The notes below the pieces were generated by a model. The model saw only the letters and a program-made list of their open reading frames with translations. It had not been told where the DNA came from and searched no databases. The translations under genes were made by a program, and so were the position numbers. This document shows, piece after piece, positions 19,073 to 30,409 of a stretch of DNA of 64,000 nucleotides. Source of the DNA: Strigamia acuminata (lineage: Eukaryota; Arthropoda; Chilopoda; Geophilomorpha; Linotaeniidae); the NCBI GenBank assembly GCA_949358305.1, contig CASHSZ010000075.1, forward strand, positions 1-64,000, written 5' to 3'. Position 1 is the first letter of the stretch. The number at the start of each line of letters is the position of its first letter.

Positions 19073-20726
19073 TAGTCGATGACCCGTTCCCGGACTTTGA
19101 CTCGTACGACTCGTATTCGAGATGTATTCGAGATGTATTCGAGATGTATTCGAATCGTATTCGAGTCGCATTCGAGATGGTCGATGATTTCCACTCGCTC
19201 GTATACGCGTTGTATACGAGCTCGTATTTTGATCGTAATCGTAAACGAATCGTTTACAAGTCGTATACAAGTTGTATACGACGTGTATACACCTCGTATA
19301 CGAACGAAGTTTGTGAAAACACAATTTCCAAATAAGACGTATGTGACTACTATGTGTTTTCATGTCGTAGTAAGTATCCGGTGGATTTTCCAAACTTCGT
19401 TCGTATACGAGGTGTATACACGTCGTATACAACTTGTATACGACTTGTAAACGATTCGTTTACGATTACGATCAAAATACGAGCTCGTATACAACGCGTA
19501 TACGAGCGAGTGGAAATCATCGACCATCTCGAATGCGACTCGAATACGATTCGAATACATCTCGAATACATCTCGAATACGAGTCGTATACGAGATGGTC
19601 GATTTTTGTTTCCCGGACTTTGATTCGTATTCGAGTTGTTACGAGTTCGTATTTTGATCGTATTCGTATTCGAATCGAATTCGAATCGTATTCGAATCGA
19701 ATACGAATCGAATTCGAGTCGTATTCGAGATGGTCGATGATTTCCACTCGCTCGTATACGCGTTGTATACGAGCTCGTATTTTGATCGTAATCGTAAACG
19801 AATCGTTTACAAGTCGTATACAAGTTGTATACGACGTGTATACACCTCGTATACGAACGAAGTTTGTGAAAACACAATTTCCAAATAAGACGTATGTGAC
19901 TACTATGTGTTTTCATGTCGTAGTAAGTATCCGGTGGATTTTCCAAACTTCGTTCGTATACGAGGTGTATACACGTCGTATACAACTTGTATACGACTTG
20001 TAAACGATTCGTTTACGATTACGATCAAAATACGAGCTCGTATACAACGCGTATACGAGCGAGTGGAAATCATCGACCATCTCGAATGCGACTCGAATAC
20101 GATTCGAATACATCCCGAATACATCTCGAATACGAGTCGTATACGAGATGGTCGATTTTTGTTTCCCGGACTTTGATTCGTATTCGAGTTGTTACGAGTT
20201 CGTATTTTGATCGTATTCGTATTCGAATCGAATTCGAATCGAATACGAATCGAATTCGAGTCGTATTCGAGATGGTCGATGATTTCCACTCGCTCGTATA
20301 CGCGTTGTATACGAGCTCGTATTTTGATCGTAATCGTAAACGAATCGTTTACAAGTCGTATACAAGTTGTATACGACGTGTATACACCTCGTATACGAAC
20401 GAAGTTTGTGAAAACACAATTTCCAAATAAGACGTATGTGACTACTATGTGTTTTCATGTCGTAGTAAGTATCCGGTGGATTTTCCAAACTTCGTTCGTA
20501 TACGAGGTGTATACACGTCGTATACAACTTGTATACGACTTGTAAACGATTCGTTTACGATTACGATCAAAATACGAGCTCGTATACAACGCGTATACGA
20601 GCGAGTGGAAATCATCGACCATCTCGAATGCGACTCGAATACGATTCGAATACATCTCGAATACATCTCGAATACATCTCGAATACGAGTCGTACGAGTC
20701 AAAGTCCGGGAACGGGTCATCGACTA
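19073..20726. repeat. Palindromic centre, copy 1 (three loops)
   Basis: Built from degenerate words of 9-11 bp around CGTATTCGA, CGTATACGA and GATGTATTCGA. Three copies of a 79-nt loop lie at 19313-19391, 19866-19944 and 20408-20486. Each is flanked by inverted arms of at least about 150 bp (for example 19711-19865 against 19945-20099). Loop spacing is 553 and then 542 bp; the 11-bp difference is one CGAATCGTATT word near 19690. Each loop contains a consensus splice-donor-like GTAAGTAT (19370-19377) and a 9-bp inner stem (TGAAAACAC/GTGTTTTCA). Confidence 0.85.
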
Positions 20727-21396
20727 TCTCGTATTCGACTCGAAAACGAGTCGAATACGATTTCGCGTTGAAGAAGGGCAAAACTCGTACTCGACTCGAA
20801 AACGAGTCGAATACGATTTCGCGTTGAAGAAGGGCAAAACTCGTATTCGACTCGAAAACGAGTCGAATACGATTTCGCGTTGAAGAAGGGCAAAACTCGT
20901 ACTCGACTCGAAAACGAGTCGAATACGATTTCGCGTTGAAGAAGGGCAAAACTCGTATTCGACTCGAAAACGAGTCGAATACGATTTCGCGTTGAAGAAG
21001 GGCAAAACTCGTACTCGACTCGAAAACGAGTCGAATACGATTTCGCGTTGAAGAAGGGCAAAACTCGTACTCGACTCGAAAACGAGTCGAATACGATTTC
21101 GCGTTGAAGAAGGGCAAAACTCGTATTCGACTCGAAAACGAGTCGAATACGATTTCGCGTTGAAGAAGGGCAAAACTCGTACTCGACTCGAAAACGAGTC
21201 GAATACGATTTCGCGTTGAAGAAGGGAAAAATTCGCATTCGACTCGAAAGCGAGTCGAATACGATTTCGCGTTGAAGAAGGGCAAAACTCGTATTCGATT
21301 CGAAAGCGAATCGAATACAATTTTGCGTTGAAAAAGGACAAAAATCGTATTCGATTCGCTTTCGAATCGAATACGAGTTTTGTCCTTTTTCAACGC
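20727..21396 (-). repeat. 56-bp hairpin array, right, copy 1 (12 hairpins)
   Basis: Inverted relative to the left array and five units longer. The edge hairpins with T-A pairs and AAAG/CTTT loops are again farthest from the centre, so the array edges mirror exactly while the interior copy number differs. Confidence 0.9.
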
Positions 21397-21517
21397 TTGG
21401 GAAAAGGACTCGAATGCGCCTCCACGTTGCAATGCGCATTTGTGTAAACGATGATGGAATCCCCTGCTTAAATACTGGCTATCGCGTCACGTAACAGCAA
21501 CGTGCCACGTCACGTAA
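21397..21517 (-). promoter_or_regulatory. Right centre flank, copy 1
   Basis: Exact mirror of 18562-18682 as far as compared. TATTTAAG lies on the minus strand at 21474-21467, pointing into the centre. Confidence 0.4.
21467..21474 (-). promoter_or_regulatory. TATA-like box, right flank, copy 1
   Basis: TATTTAAG on the minus strand, convergent with 18605-18612. Confidence 0.4.
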
Positions 21518-23205
21518 TTGCAACGTGCCGCGCTATGCCACACAATGTGCCGCCGCGATAGGCCATTGAACCCGAATGTGTGTGATGCGAAACGCGCGAG
21601 TACGCGCGCGGAGAACGCGCGGCAATGCTAGCAACAGGAGCGCAACTGCCCAAGAAATTGCTCAACAATAAAAGGCACGTGGAAGCACGTGCCTGAAACA
21701 ATAGGCACTTCAAATAAAGTTATTGTTAAAAAACGGGCTTGAAAACCAACAATTACACAATAATTAAGGGGCAAGAAATGAACTTTGCTGCAATGCAAAG
21801 TTCTCAAAATACAGAGAAATGAAAGTTACACTTGTATAAAGAATTGACAATGTTTGAAACCAATAAAAACTACAAAAACACACTTGTAAAAAACCCAAAA
21901 CAACACCCAGAATGAATTATTTGACTCAAATTAACCCTAAAACAGTCTTGGAGGTCGTGCAGACGACAGAGTCGGATCGGAAGGTTGCTAAAACCTGACG
22001 CCAAAACTAGCAATGGGACAGCTAGTTAGAAAACAGCTTTTTCATCAATTATGAACGCTGAAAACCTCACCCAGGGGTAGAAAATGATGGAGAGAACGTT
22101 TTCGCCATCTAAAACGGTCTAAAACGGGTCTAAAATGCCTAAACCGGCGCCTGGAACGTGGCGCAGTTGTTGGGTCAAATATTGTCAAAAATCAGTGGAA
22201 ATTTGTCAAATACTGGCAAAAATCTGCTGAAATTTGTCAAAAATTGCCAAATTTTGGCGCAAGTTACGTGAGGTTTGCGCGCATCCAACTATGACAAAAA
22301 ATCCATGCGTGTGCACGCGCGATTTACTGGCGCGTTGGAAGCGTTAAAATAAATTTTTCCAATATCTAACACAATTTGCACCGAATTATGGCAATTTTTG
22401 ACAAATTTACATGGATTTTTGCCAGTATTTGACAAATTTCCACGGATTTTTGACAATATTTGACAAATTCCAGACAAATTTCAGACAAATTTCAATTAAT
22501 TTTAGAAATTTTATGAGAAATTTCAGCAAATGTTTGAGGATTGAGGAAATCTTCTGAAATTTGTCAAATATAGGCAAAAATCTTCTGAAATTTGTCAAAT
22601 ACAGGCAAAAATCTGCTGAAATTTGTCAAAAATTGCCCAAATTCCGTGCAAGTTTTGCAAGTTTTGCGCGCATCAAATCGTATGCGCGCCTATACTATTG
22701 CACGAGCGCATTGACGCGTGATGAACACCGACCACGTTTACGAAGTGAATTCGAGCTACAAAAGTATCGAGTCGCCATTCTATGATGGAAAAAAAAAATT
22801 AAGTGTAAACAAACAAAATAAAAACTTTAATATACAAGAAACGTACAATTCCACTCAACTTTGTTTCAAATTTTATTTATTGGATCATTGAAAATAAACA
22901 GTAGTGTTGTGCACTGTACGCTTAAGTGTATACCGGCGATGCGTTGTTTTGTGGTGGGGATTTGCCTCGATAATTGATCTTTTCTCTTTGTTTGCAATAT
23001 TTTTTTGGCCTTTTTTGTTGATTTTTCGGTTTGAAATTGTTTTTTTCCGGTGTAATTTAAGTGGTGGAAGGTTGTTGGCGTGTGTTGAGGGTAATTTTGG
23101 CGGTTTTTGGGTCGGGATTAGTGTTTTCTGCGATTTTTGATCGGTATTTGGGGTTTGATGCAGCGGATAGCGCATGCGAATCGCCGTCGACCGTAGCATT
23201 AGCAA
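21518..23205 (+). repeat. U unit R1, copy 1 (1,688 bp)
   Basis: U starts TTGCAACGTGCC and ends GTAGCATTAGCAA. Contents in order: a CACGTG hairpin (GGCACGTG, loop GAAG, CACGTGCC); an inverted ACTTTGC/GCAAAGT; the GGCGCCTGGAACGTGGCGC motif; a 31-bp AT-rich minisatellite (TTTGACAAATTTCAGCAGAT type); a 27-codon micro-ORF on the minus strand; and a GT-rich end. R1 carries the private variants of its left-arm partner. Confidence 0.85.
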
Positions 23206-24891
23206 TTGCAACCTGCCGCGCTATGCCACACAATGTGCCGCCGCGATAGGCCATCGAATCCGAATGTGTGTGATGCGAAACGCGAGTACGCGCGCGGAGA
23301 ACGCGCGGCAATGCTAGCAACAGGAGCGCAACTGCCCAAGAAATTGCTCAACAATAAAAGGCACGTGGAAGCACGTGCCTGAAACAATAGGCACTTCAAA
23401 TAAAGTTATTGTTAAAAAACGGGCTTGAAAACCAACAATTACACAATAATTAAGGGGCAAGAAATGAACTTTGCTGCAATGCAAAGTTCTCAAAATACAG
23501 AGAAATGAAAGTTACACTTGTATAAAGAATTGACAATGTTTGAAACCAATAAAAACTACAAAAACACACTTGTAAAAAACCCAAAACAACCCCCAGAATG
23601 AATTATTTGACTCAAATTAACCCTAAAACGGTCTTGGAGGTCGTGCAGACGACAGAGTCGGATCGGAAGGTTGCTAAAACCTGACGCCAAAACTAGCAAT
23701 GGGACAGCTAGTTAGAAAACAGCTTTTTCATCAATCATGAACGCTGAAAACCTCACCCAGGGGTAGAAAATGATGGAGAGAACGTTTTCGCCATCTAAAA
23801 CGGTCTAAAACGGGTCTAAAATGCCTAAACCGGCACCTGGAACGTGGCGCAGTTGTTGGGTCAAATATTGTCAAAAATCAGTGGAAATTTGTCAAATACT
23901 GGCAAAAATCTGCTGAAATTTGTCAAAAATTGCCAAATTTTGGCGCAAGTTACGTGAGGTTTGCGCGCATCCAACTATGACGAAAAATCCATGCGTGTGC
24001 ACGCGCGATTTACTGGCGCGTTGGAAGCGTTAAAATAAATTTTTCCAATATCTAACACAATTTGCACCGAATTATGGCAATTTTTGACAAATTTACATGG
24101 ATTTTTGCCAGTATTTGACAAATTTCCACGGATTTTTGACAATATTTGACAAATTCCAGACAAATTTCAGACAAATTTCAATTAATTTTTGAAATTTTAT
24201 GAGAAATTTCAGCAAATGTTTGAGGATTGAGGAAATCTTCTGAAATTTGTCAAATATAGGCAAAAATCTTCTGAAATTTGTCAAATACAGGCAAAAATCT
24301 GCTGAAATTTGTCAAAAATTGCCCAAATTCCGTGCAAGTTTTGCAAGTTTTGCGCGCATCAAATCGTATGCGCGCCTATACTATTGCACGAGCGCATTGA
24401 CGCGTGATGAACACCGACCACGTTTACGAAGTGAATTCGAGCTACAAAAGTATCGAGTCGCCATTCTATGATGGAAAAAAAAAATTAAGTGTAAACAAAC
24501 AAAATAAAAACTTTAATATACAAGAAACGTACAATTCCACTCAACTTTGTTTCAAATTTTATTTATTGGATCATTGAAAATAAACAGTAGTGTTGTGCAC
24601 TGTACGCTTAAGTGTATACCGGCGATGCGTTGTTTTGTGGTGGGGATTTGCCTCGATAATTGATCTTTTCTCTTTGTTTGCAATATTTTTTTGGCCTTTT
24701 TTGTTGATTTTTCGGTTTGAAATTGTTTTTTTCCGGTGTAATTTAAGTGGTGGAAGGTTGTTGGCGTGTGTTGAGGGTAATTTTGGCGGTTTTTGGGTCG
24801 GGATTAGTGTTTTCTGCGATTTTTTATCGGTATTTGGGGTTTGATGCAGCGGATAGCGCATGCGAAACGCCGTCGACCGTAGCATTAGCAA
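23206..24891 (+). repeat. U unit R2, copy 1 (1,686 bp)
   Basis: Starts TTGCAACCTGCC (C for G), with the long CACGTG hairpin and CGGCACCTGG. Near its end it reads GCGAAACGCC where all other units read GCGAATCGCC. Partner of the truncated left-arm unit. Confidence 0.85.
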
Positions 24892-26567
24892 TTGCAACGT
24901 GCCGCGCTATGCCACACAATGTGCCGCCGCGATATGCCATCGAATCCGAATGTGTGTGATGCGAAACGCGAGTACGCGCGCGGAGAACGCGCGGCAATGC
25001 TAGCAACAGGAGCGCAACTGCCCAAGAAATTGCTCAACAATAAAAGGCACGTGCCTGAAACAATAGGCACTTCAAATAAAGTTATTGTTAAAAAATGGGC
25101 CTGAAAACCAACAATTACACAATAATTAAGGGGCAAGAAATGAACTTTGCTGCAATGCAAAGTTCTCAAAATACAGAGAAATGAAAGTTACGCTTGTATA
25201 AAGAATTGACAATGTTTGAAACCAATAAAAACTACAAAAACACACTTGTAAAAAACCCAAAACAACCCCCAGAATGAATTATTTGACTCAAATTAACCCT
25301 AAAACGGTCTTGGAGGTCGTGCAGACGACAGAGTCGGATCGGAAGGTTGCTAAAACCTGACGCCAAAACTAGCAATGGGACAGCTAGTTAGAAAACAGCT
25401 TTTTCATCAATCATGAACGCTGAAAACCTCACCCAGGGGTAGAAAATGATGGAGAGAACGTTTTCGCCATCTAAAACGGTCTAAAACGGGTCTAAAATGC
25501 CTAAACCGGCGCCTGGAACGTGGCGCAGTTGTTGGGTCAAATATTGTCAAAAATCAGTGGAAATTTGTCAAATACTGGCAAAAATCTGCTGAAATTTGTC
25601 AAAAATTGCCAAATTTTGGCGCAAGTTACGTGAGGTTTGCGCGCATCCAACTATGACGAAAAATCCATGCGTGTGCACGCGCGATTTACTGGCGCGTTGG
25701 AAGCGTTAAAATAAATTTTTCCAATATCTAACACAATTTGCACCGAATTATGGCAATTTTTGACAAATTTACATGGATTTTTGCCAGTATTTGACAAATT
25801 TCCACGGATTTTTGACAATATTTGACAAATTCCAGACAAATTTCAGACAAATTTCAATTAATTTTTGAAATTTTATGAGAAATTTCAGCAAATGTTTGAG
25901 GATTGAGGAAATCTTCTGAAATTTGTCAAATATAGGCAAAAATCTTCTGAAATTTGTCAAATACAGGCAAAAATCTGCTGAAATTTGTCAAAAATTGCCC
26001 AAATTCCGTGCAAGTTTTGCAAGTTTTGCGCGCATCAAATCGTATGCGCGCCTATACTATTGCACGAGCGCATTGACGCGTGATGAACACCGACCACGTT
26101 TACGAAGTGAATTCGAGCTACAAAAGTATCGAGTCGCCATTCTATGATGGAAAAAAAAAATTAAGTGTAAACAAACAAAATAAAAACTTTAATATACAAG
26201 AAACGTACAATTCCACTCAACTTTGTTTCAAATTTTATTTATTGGATCATTGAAAATAAACAGTAGTGTTGTGCACTGTACGCTTAAGTGTATACCGGCG
26301 ATGCGTTGTTTTGTGGTGGGGATTTGCCTCGATAATTGATCTTTTCTCTTTGTTTGCAATATTTTTTTGGCCTTTTTTGTTGATTTTTCGGTTTGAAATT
26401 GTTTTTTTCCGGTGTAATTTAAGTGGTGGAAGGTTGTTGGCGTGTGTTGAGGGTAATTTTGGCGGTTTTTGGGTCGGGATTAGTGTTTTCTGCGATTTTT
26501 TATCGGTATTTGGGGTTTGATGCAGCGGATAGCGCATGCGAATCGCCGTCGACCGTAGCATTAGCAA
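24892..26567 (+). repeat. U unit R3, copy 1 (1,676 bp)
   Basis: Short form of the CACGTG palindrome (GGCACGTGCC, 10 bp shorter). Private changes: AAATGGGCC near 25095 and TTACGCTTG near 25190. Confidence 0.85.
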
Positions 26568-28243
26568 TTGCAACGTGCCGCGCTATGCCACACAATGTGC
26601 CGCCGCGATATGCCATCGAATCCGAATGTGTGTGATGCGAAACGCGAGTACGCGCGCGGAGAACGCGCGGCAATGCTAGCAACAGGAGCGCAACTGCCCA
26701 AGAAATTGCTCAACAATAAAAGGCACGTGCCTGAAACAATAGGCACTTCAAATAAAGTTATTGTTAAAAAACGGGCTTGAAAACCAACAATTACACAATA
26801 ATTAAGGGGCAAGAAATGAACTTTGCTGCAATGCAAAGTTCTCAAAATACAGAGAAATGAAAGTTACACTTGTATAAAGAATTGACAATGTTTGAAACCA
26901 ATAAAAACTACAAAAACACACTTGTAAAAAACCCAAAACAACCCCCAGAATGAATTATTTGACTCAAATTAACCCTAAAACGGTCTTGGAGGTCGTGCAG
27001 ACGACAGAGTCGGATCGGAAGGTTGCTAAAACCTGACGCCAAAACTAGCAATGGGACAGCTAGTTAGAAAACAGCTTTTTCATCAATCATGAACGCTGAA
27101 AACCTCACCCAGGGGTAGAAAATGATGGAGAGAACGTTTTCGCCATCTAAAACGGTCTAAAACGGGTCTAAAATGCCTAAACCGGCGCCTGGAACGTGGC
27201 GCAGTTGTTGGGTCAAATATTGTCAAAAATCAGTGGAAATTTGTCAAATACTGGCAAAAATCTGCTGAAATTTGTCAAAAATTGCCAAATTTTGGCGCAA
27301 GTTACGTGAGGTTTGCGCGCATCCAACTATGACGAAAAATCCATGCGTGTGCACGCGCGATTTACTGGCGCGTTGGAAGCGTTAAAATAAATTTTTCCAA
27401 TATCTAACACAATTTGCACCGAATTATGGCAATTTTTGACAAATTTACATGGATTTTTGCCAGTATTTGACAAATTTCCACGGATTTTTGACAATATTTG
27501 ACAAATTCCAGACAAATTTCAGACAAATTTCAATTAATTTTTGAAATTTTATGAGAAATTTCAGCAAATGTTTGAGGATTGAGGAAATCTTCTGAAATTT
27601 GTCAAATATAGGCAAAAATCTTCTGAAATTTGTCAAATACAGGCAAAAATCTGCTGAAATTTGTCAAAAATTGCCCAAATTCCGTGCAAGTTTTGCAAGT
27701 TTTGCGCGCATCAAATCGTATGCGCGCCTATACTATTGCACGAGCGCATTGACGCGTGATGAACACCGACCACGTTTACGAAGTGAATTCGAGCTACAAA
27801 AGTATCGAGTCGCCATTCTATGATGGAAAAAAAAAATTAAGTGTAAACAAACAAAATAAAAACTTTAATATACAAGAAACGTACAATTCCACTCAACTTT
27901 GTTTCAAATTTTATTTATTGGATCATTGAAAATAAACAGTAGTGTTGTGCACTGTACGCTTAAGTGTATACCGGCGATGCGTTGTTTTGTGGTGGGGATT
28001 TGCCTCGATAATTGATCTTTTCTCTTTGTTTGCAATATTTTTTTGGCCTTTTTTGTTGATTTTTCGGTTTGAAATTGTTTTTTTCCGGTGTAATTTAAGT
28101 GGTGGAAGGTTGTTGGCGTGTGTTGAGGGTAATTTTGGCGGTTTTTGGGTCGGGATTAGTGTTTTCTGCGATTTTTGATCGGTATTTGGGGTTTGATGCA
28201 GCGGATAGCGCATGCGAATCGCCGTCGACCGTAGCATTAGCAA
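26568..28243 (+). repeat. U unit R4, copy 1 (1,676 bp), outermost
   Basis: Short CACGTG palindrome. It ends GCATTAGCAA and is followed by GTGCGCGCG of the tail instead of a further TTGCAACG. It has TTTTTGATCGG near its end, as R1 does. Confidence 0.85.
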
Positions 28244-28730
28244 GTGCGCGCGCAAGTTAAATGTGTACAGGACTGTGAGAAAATAAAACGTGTGTGGAAA
28301 AGTAAATGTTCTTTGGTGATCGCCATGAGTTCGTACTTTGTCGTGGGCGCGAAATGTGTGTGATATATATGCTACTATGCGTGATGTAGCGCCGTCAGCG
28401 CGTTTCAGCACGCGATGTAGCGCCTTGAGCGCGTCCAAATGCGTACAGGTGTTCGACAGATGTGCCAGGGCTTCACGTGCATACACGAAACATAAACATG
28501 AAGAAAACAGAAAAAACCGTTGTGTGTGATGTGTATAAAGACACATTACACAAAGAATACTACTCTTCATACAAAAAGCAATAAACTTTATACATATTGC
28601 AATAAACTTACAAAATGGTAAAAATAAAATACTGGAAAACATGGCCTTGAATAATAGTGGAAAACATGGCATACTGCCTTGAATAATAGTGAAAAACATG
28701 GCGTACTGCCTTGAATACCCCCTTGAATAC

Positions 28731-29763
28731 GTCGCACCGCATCATCTCGCCTCACTTCCCGTCTTGGAAATAAATAAATGCCCCGGCGTTTATTCGAGGC
28801 AATGTCCAACTTGGGCTTTCATTCGCGCCTCACATCCCGCCTTGGTAATAAATAAACGCCCCGGCGTTTATTCGAGGCACATCACCCACACCTCCCCGGC
28901 GTTCAAACGAGTAGCTGCGCGTATTTGACCCCGGTTTTTATTTTTTCAAATTGTCGTGTGTTTTCAAAGTTCTTAATTTGTTCAAAAACAAACAAAATGG
29001 CTATTTGTTGATTTTTAATTGATTTTATCGATTTCTGTTCGTTTTTTGCTGGTTTTTAATCGATTTTTCTGTATTTTTGATCAATTTTTGCCAATTGTAA
29101 TCGTTATTTGTCATTCTGAATTGATTATTGTCAGGTTTCAGTCGATTTTTGTCGATTTCTGATCAATGTTTATACATTTTTTATCATTTTGTGTAGATTT
29201 CTGTTGAATTTTAATCATATTTCTTCGTTTTTATTCAATTTTTGTCCCATGCTCCGCGATCAGTTCGAATAATTGACACCATACTGTGCTTTTACTCATA
29301 TTCAAGATGGCGTCGCAAACTCAAGGTCGAATTCCGCTGAATTCATTTATTGCGACTGTTTGCGCTCCATACATGCGAAAAGGATTATGGGAAAAATCCT
29401 CAATGCAGGTCATTTTGGTGTCAAATGAGCGAGGAAAGCTGGAGATAAGGAAAATTGGTGAAATTTCAAAAAAAAGCTAAACAATCAAAATTTACATGAA
29501 GCTCAATTTTTCTAACTGGAAATGCATGTATCGTCAATTTCGGGATATTTTAGGGGTGAAATTGACTGGGAAGGGACCCCCACATTCCCCATGCGTCAAC
29601 GCGCGCGTTGACGAAATTCAAATCCAGGTTTTCACACAGCCCCACGTTATTTTCGGGTTCCAATTGCCGTATTGCCGTATTGCCTCAAATAAACGCCGGG
29701 GCGTTTATTAATTTTCATTAATTTTCCAGACCGGAAATGAGGCGAGGTGATGCGGTACGATGC
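28731..29763. mobile_element. Non-autonomous element with terminal inverted repeats of about 75 bp
   Basis: The left end reads GTCGCACCGCATCATCTCGC then CTCACTTCCCG and an AATAAAYGCCCCGGCGTTTATT near-palindrome ending CGAGGCA (to about 28803). The right end, reversed, reads GCATCGTACCGCATCACCTC, CTCATTTCCGG and the same near-palindrome ending TGAGGCA. Identity is about 75-80 %. The left near-palindrome block is duplicated at 28829-28880. The interior is AT-rich with degenerate GATTTTTNATCAATTTT words and no transposase. No target-site duplication could be settled. Confidence 0.55.
29307..29480 (+). CDS. Small hypothetical ORF (57 codons) inside the inverted-repeat element
   Basis: ATG in TCAAGATGGCG context. 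The peptide begins MASQTQGRIPLNSF and ends in a charged, plausible-looking segment (NERGKLEIRKIGEI). No domain is recognised and there is no signal peptide. Its start word is shared with the ORF at 9488. An identical copy lies at 54141-54314. It may be the remains of a longer gene captured by the element. Confidence 0.25.
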   Translation: MASQTQGRIPLNSFIATVCAPYMRKGLWEKSSMQVILVSNERGKLEIRKIGEISKKS

Positions 29764-30409
29764 AAAATTGCGAGATGTAGTTTGCTTTATTTGTTAAAAC
29801 AAATTAGGCGTCACTAATTCACCTGTATTAGGGTTTCAATGTGTGAAATTTCAAAATTTATCGGTTCCGTCAAAACGCCATTGAAAAGTTACATTTTTAT
29901 AACGTTTCAATGATGAAAACGGCCATTTTTGATGAAAAACAGCCATTTTTTATAGAAAAAACGACGAAGAAAGCCATTTTCACTATGAAAAATGGCTGAA
30001 AATGACCATTTTGACGAAAAACGGCCATTTTTACTACGAAAAATGGCTAAAAATGCCACTTGAGTGAGTGCAAGTACATTTGGTGATGTACTATCGCGAG
30101 CGCGCGCGTTTTTGTGCAGTACAATGTGCTGATTAAACCAACAGCATTATAGAGTGATTACATTGTTCATTTGTGTTTTTAAGTTACAAAATGGTACAAA
30201 ATCATAAAATAAACTTGTAAAGTGCAATTTCTGCGGATTGATCAAAATCCGCAAAATCCGCCGCAAAATTGCGAACAGGGGATCAGCATATAGGCAGCCG
30301 TAATGTTAAAAATGGGGTCCCTTTCGCACTCCGCAAAATCCGCATGCGCGCCATAAGGTTAAGCACTCCAGAAGCGTGTGTCGCACGCGTCGGCGCGCCG
30401 CTAAAAACA

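Larger units (their letters stand above)
14266..30409 (+). repeat. Macrosatellite copy 1 (16,144 bp)
   Basis: The start is fixed by comparison: TATCCTTTTCGCGG at 14266, 30410 and 55244 is where sequence identity between copies begins, while the bases before it differ (TCTCCGC before copy 1, TAAAAACA before copies 2 and 3). Module order: head, U truncated, U full, flank, 7-hairpin array, centre with 3 loops, 12-hairpin array, flank, 4 inverted U, tail. Confidence 0.9.
28244..30409 (+). repeat. Tail module, copy 1 (2,166 bp)
   Basis: Opens with a CpG-rich stretch in which GATGTAGCGCC recurs. Next is a short tandem repeat of about 32 bp (GGAAAACATGGC ... CCTTGAATAATAGTG, about 28630-28730), the 1.03-kb inverted-repeat element at 28731-29763, a block of GCCATTTTT/AAAAATGGC hairpins (about 29913-30052, for example 29973-29996), and a CCGC-rich end (CCGCAAAATCCGC) up to the junction. 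Confidence 0.8.

Noticed and set aside
20455-21432. Long open frames (up to 437 codons at 61171-62484) across the hairpin arrays and centre, rich in Arg, Ser, Tyr, Phe and Ile
   Set aside because: 56 is not a multiple of 3, so the same unit is read in all three frames in turn; several frames on both strands are open together because the words lack stop codons. They contain no domain and mirror each other across the palindrome. These are repeat translations, not genes.
22904-23140. Recurrent 78-108-codon frames in each U unit
   Set aside because: They occur on both strands over the same bases, lack motifs, and are conserved only because the units are recent copies.
15935-24140. Palindrome explained as a sequencing fold-back artefact
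   Set aside because: The arms differ at a few bases, hairpin-array lengths differ between arms in copies 1 and 3, and the same architecture recurs in three tandem copies. It is not fully excluded without raw reads.
27923-28699. 258-codon minus-strand frame at the U/tail boundary (also at 52757)
   Set aside because: It crosses a repeat-module junction, joins unrelated sequences and contains no domain. The open length is a by-product of composition.
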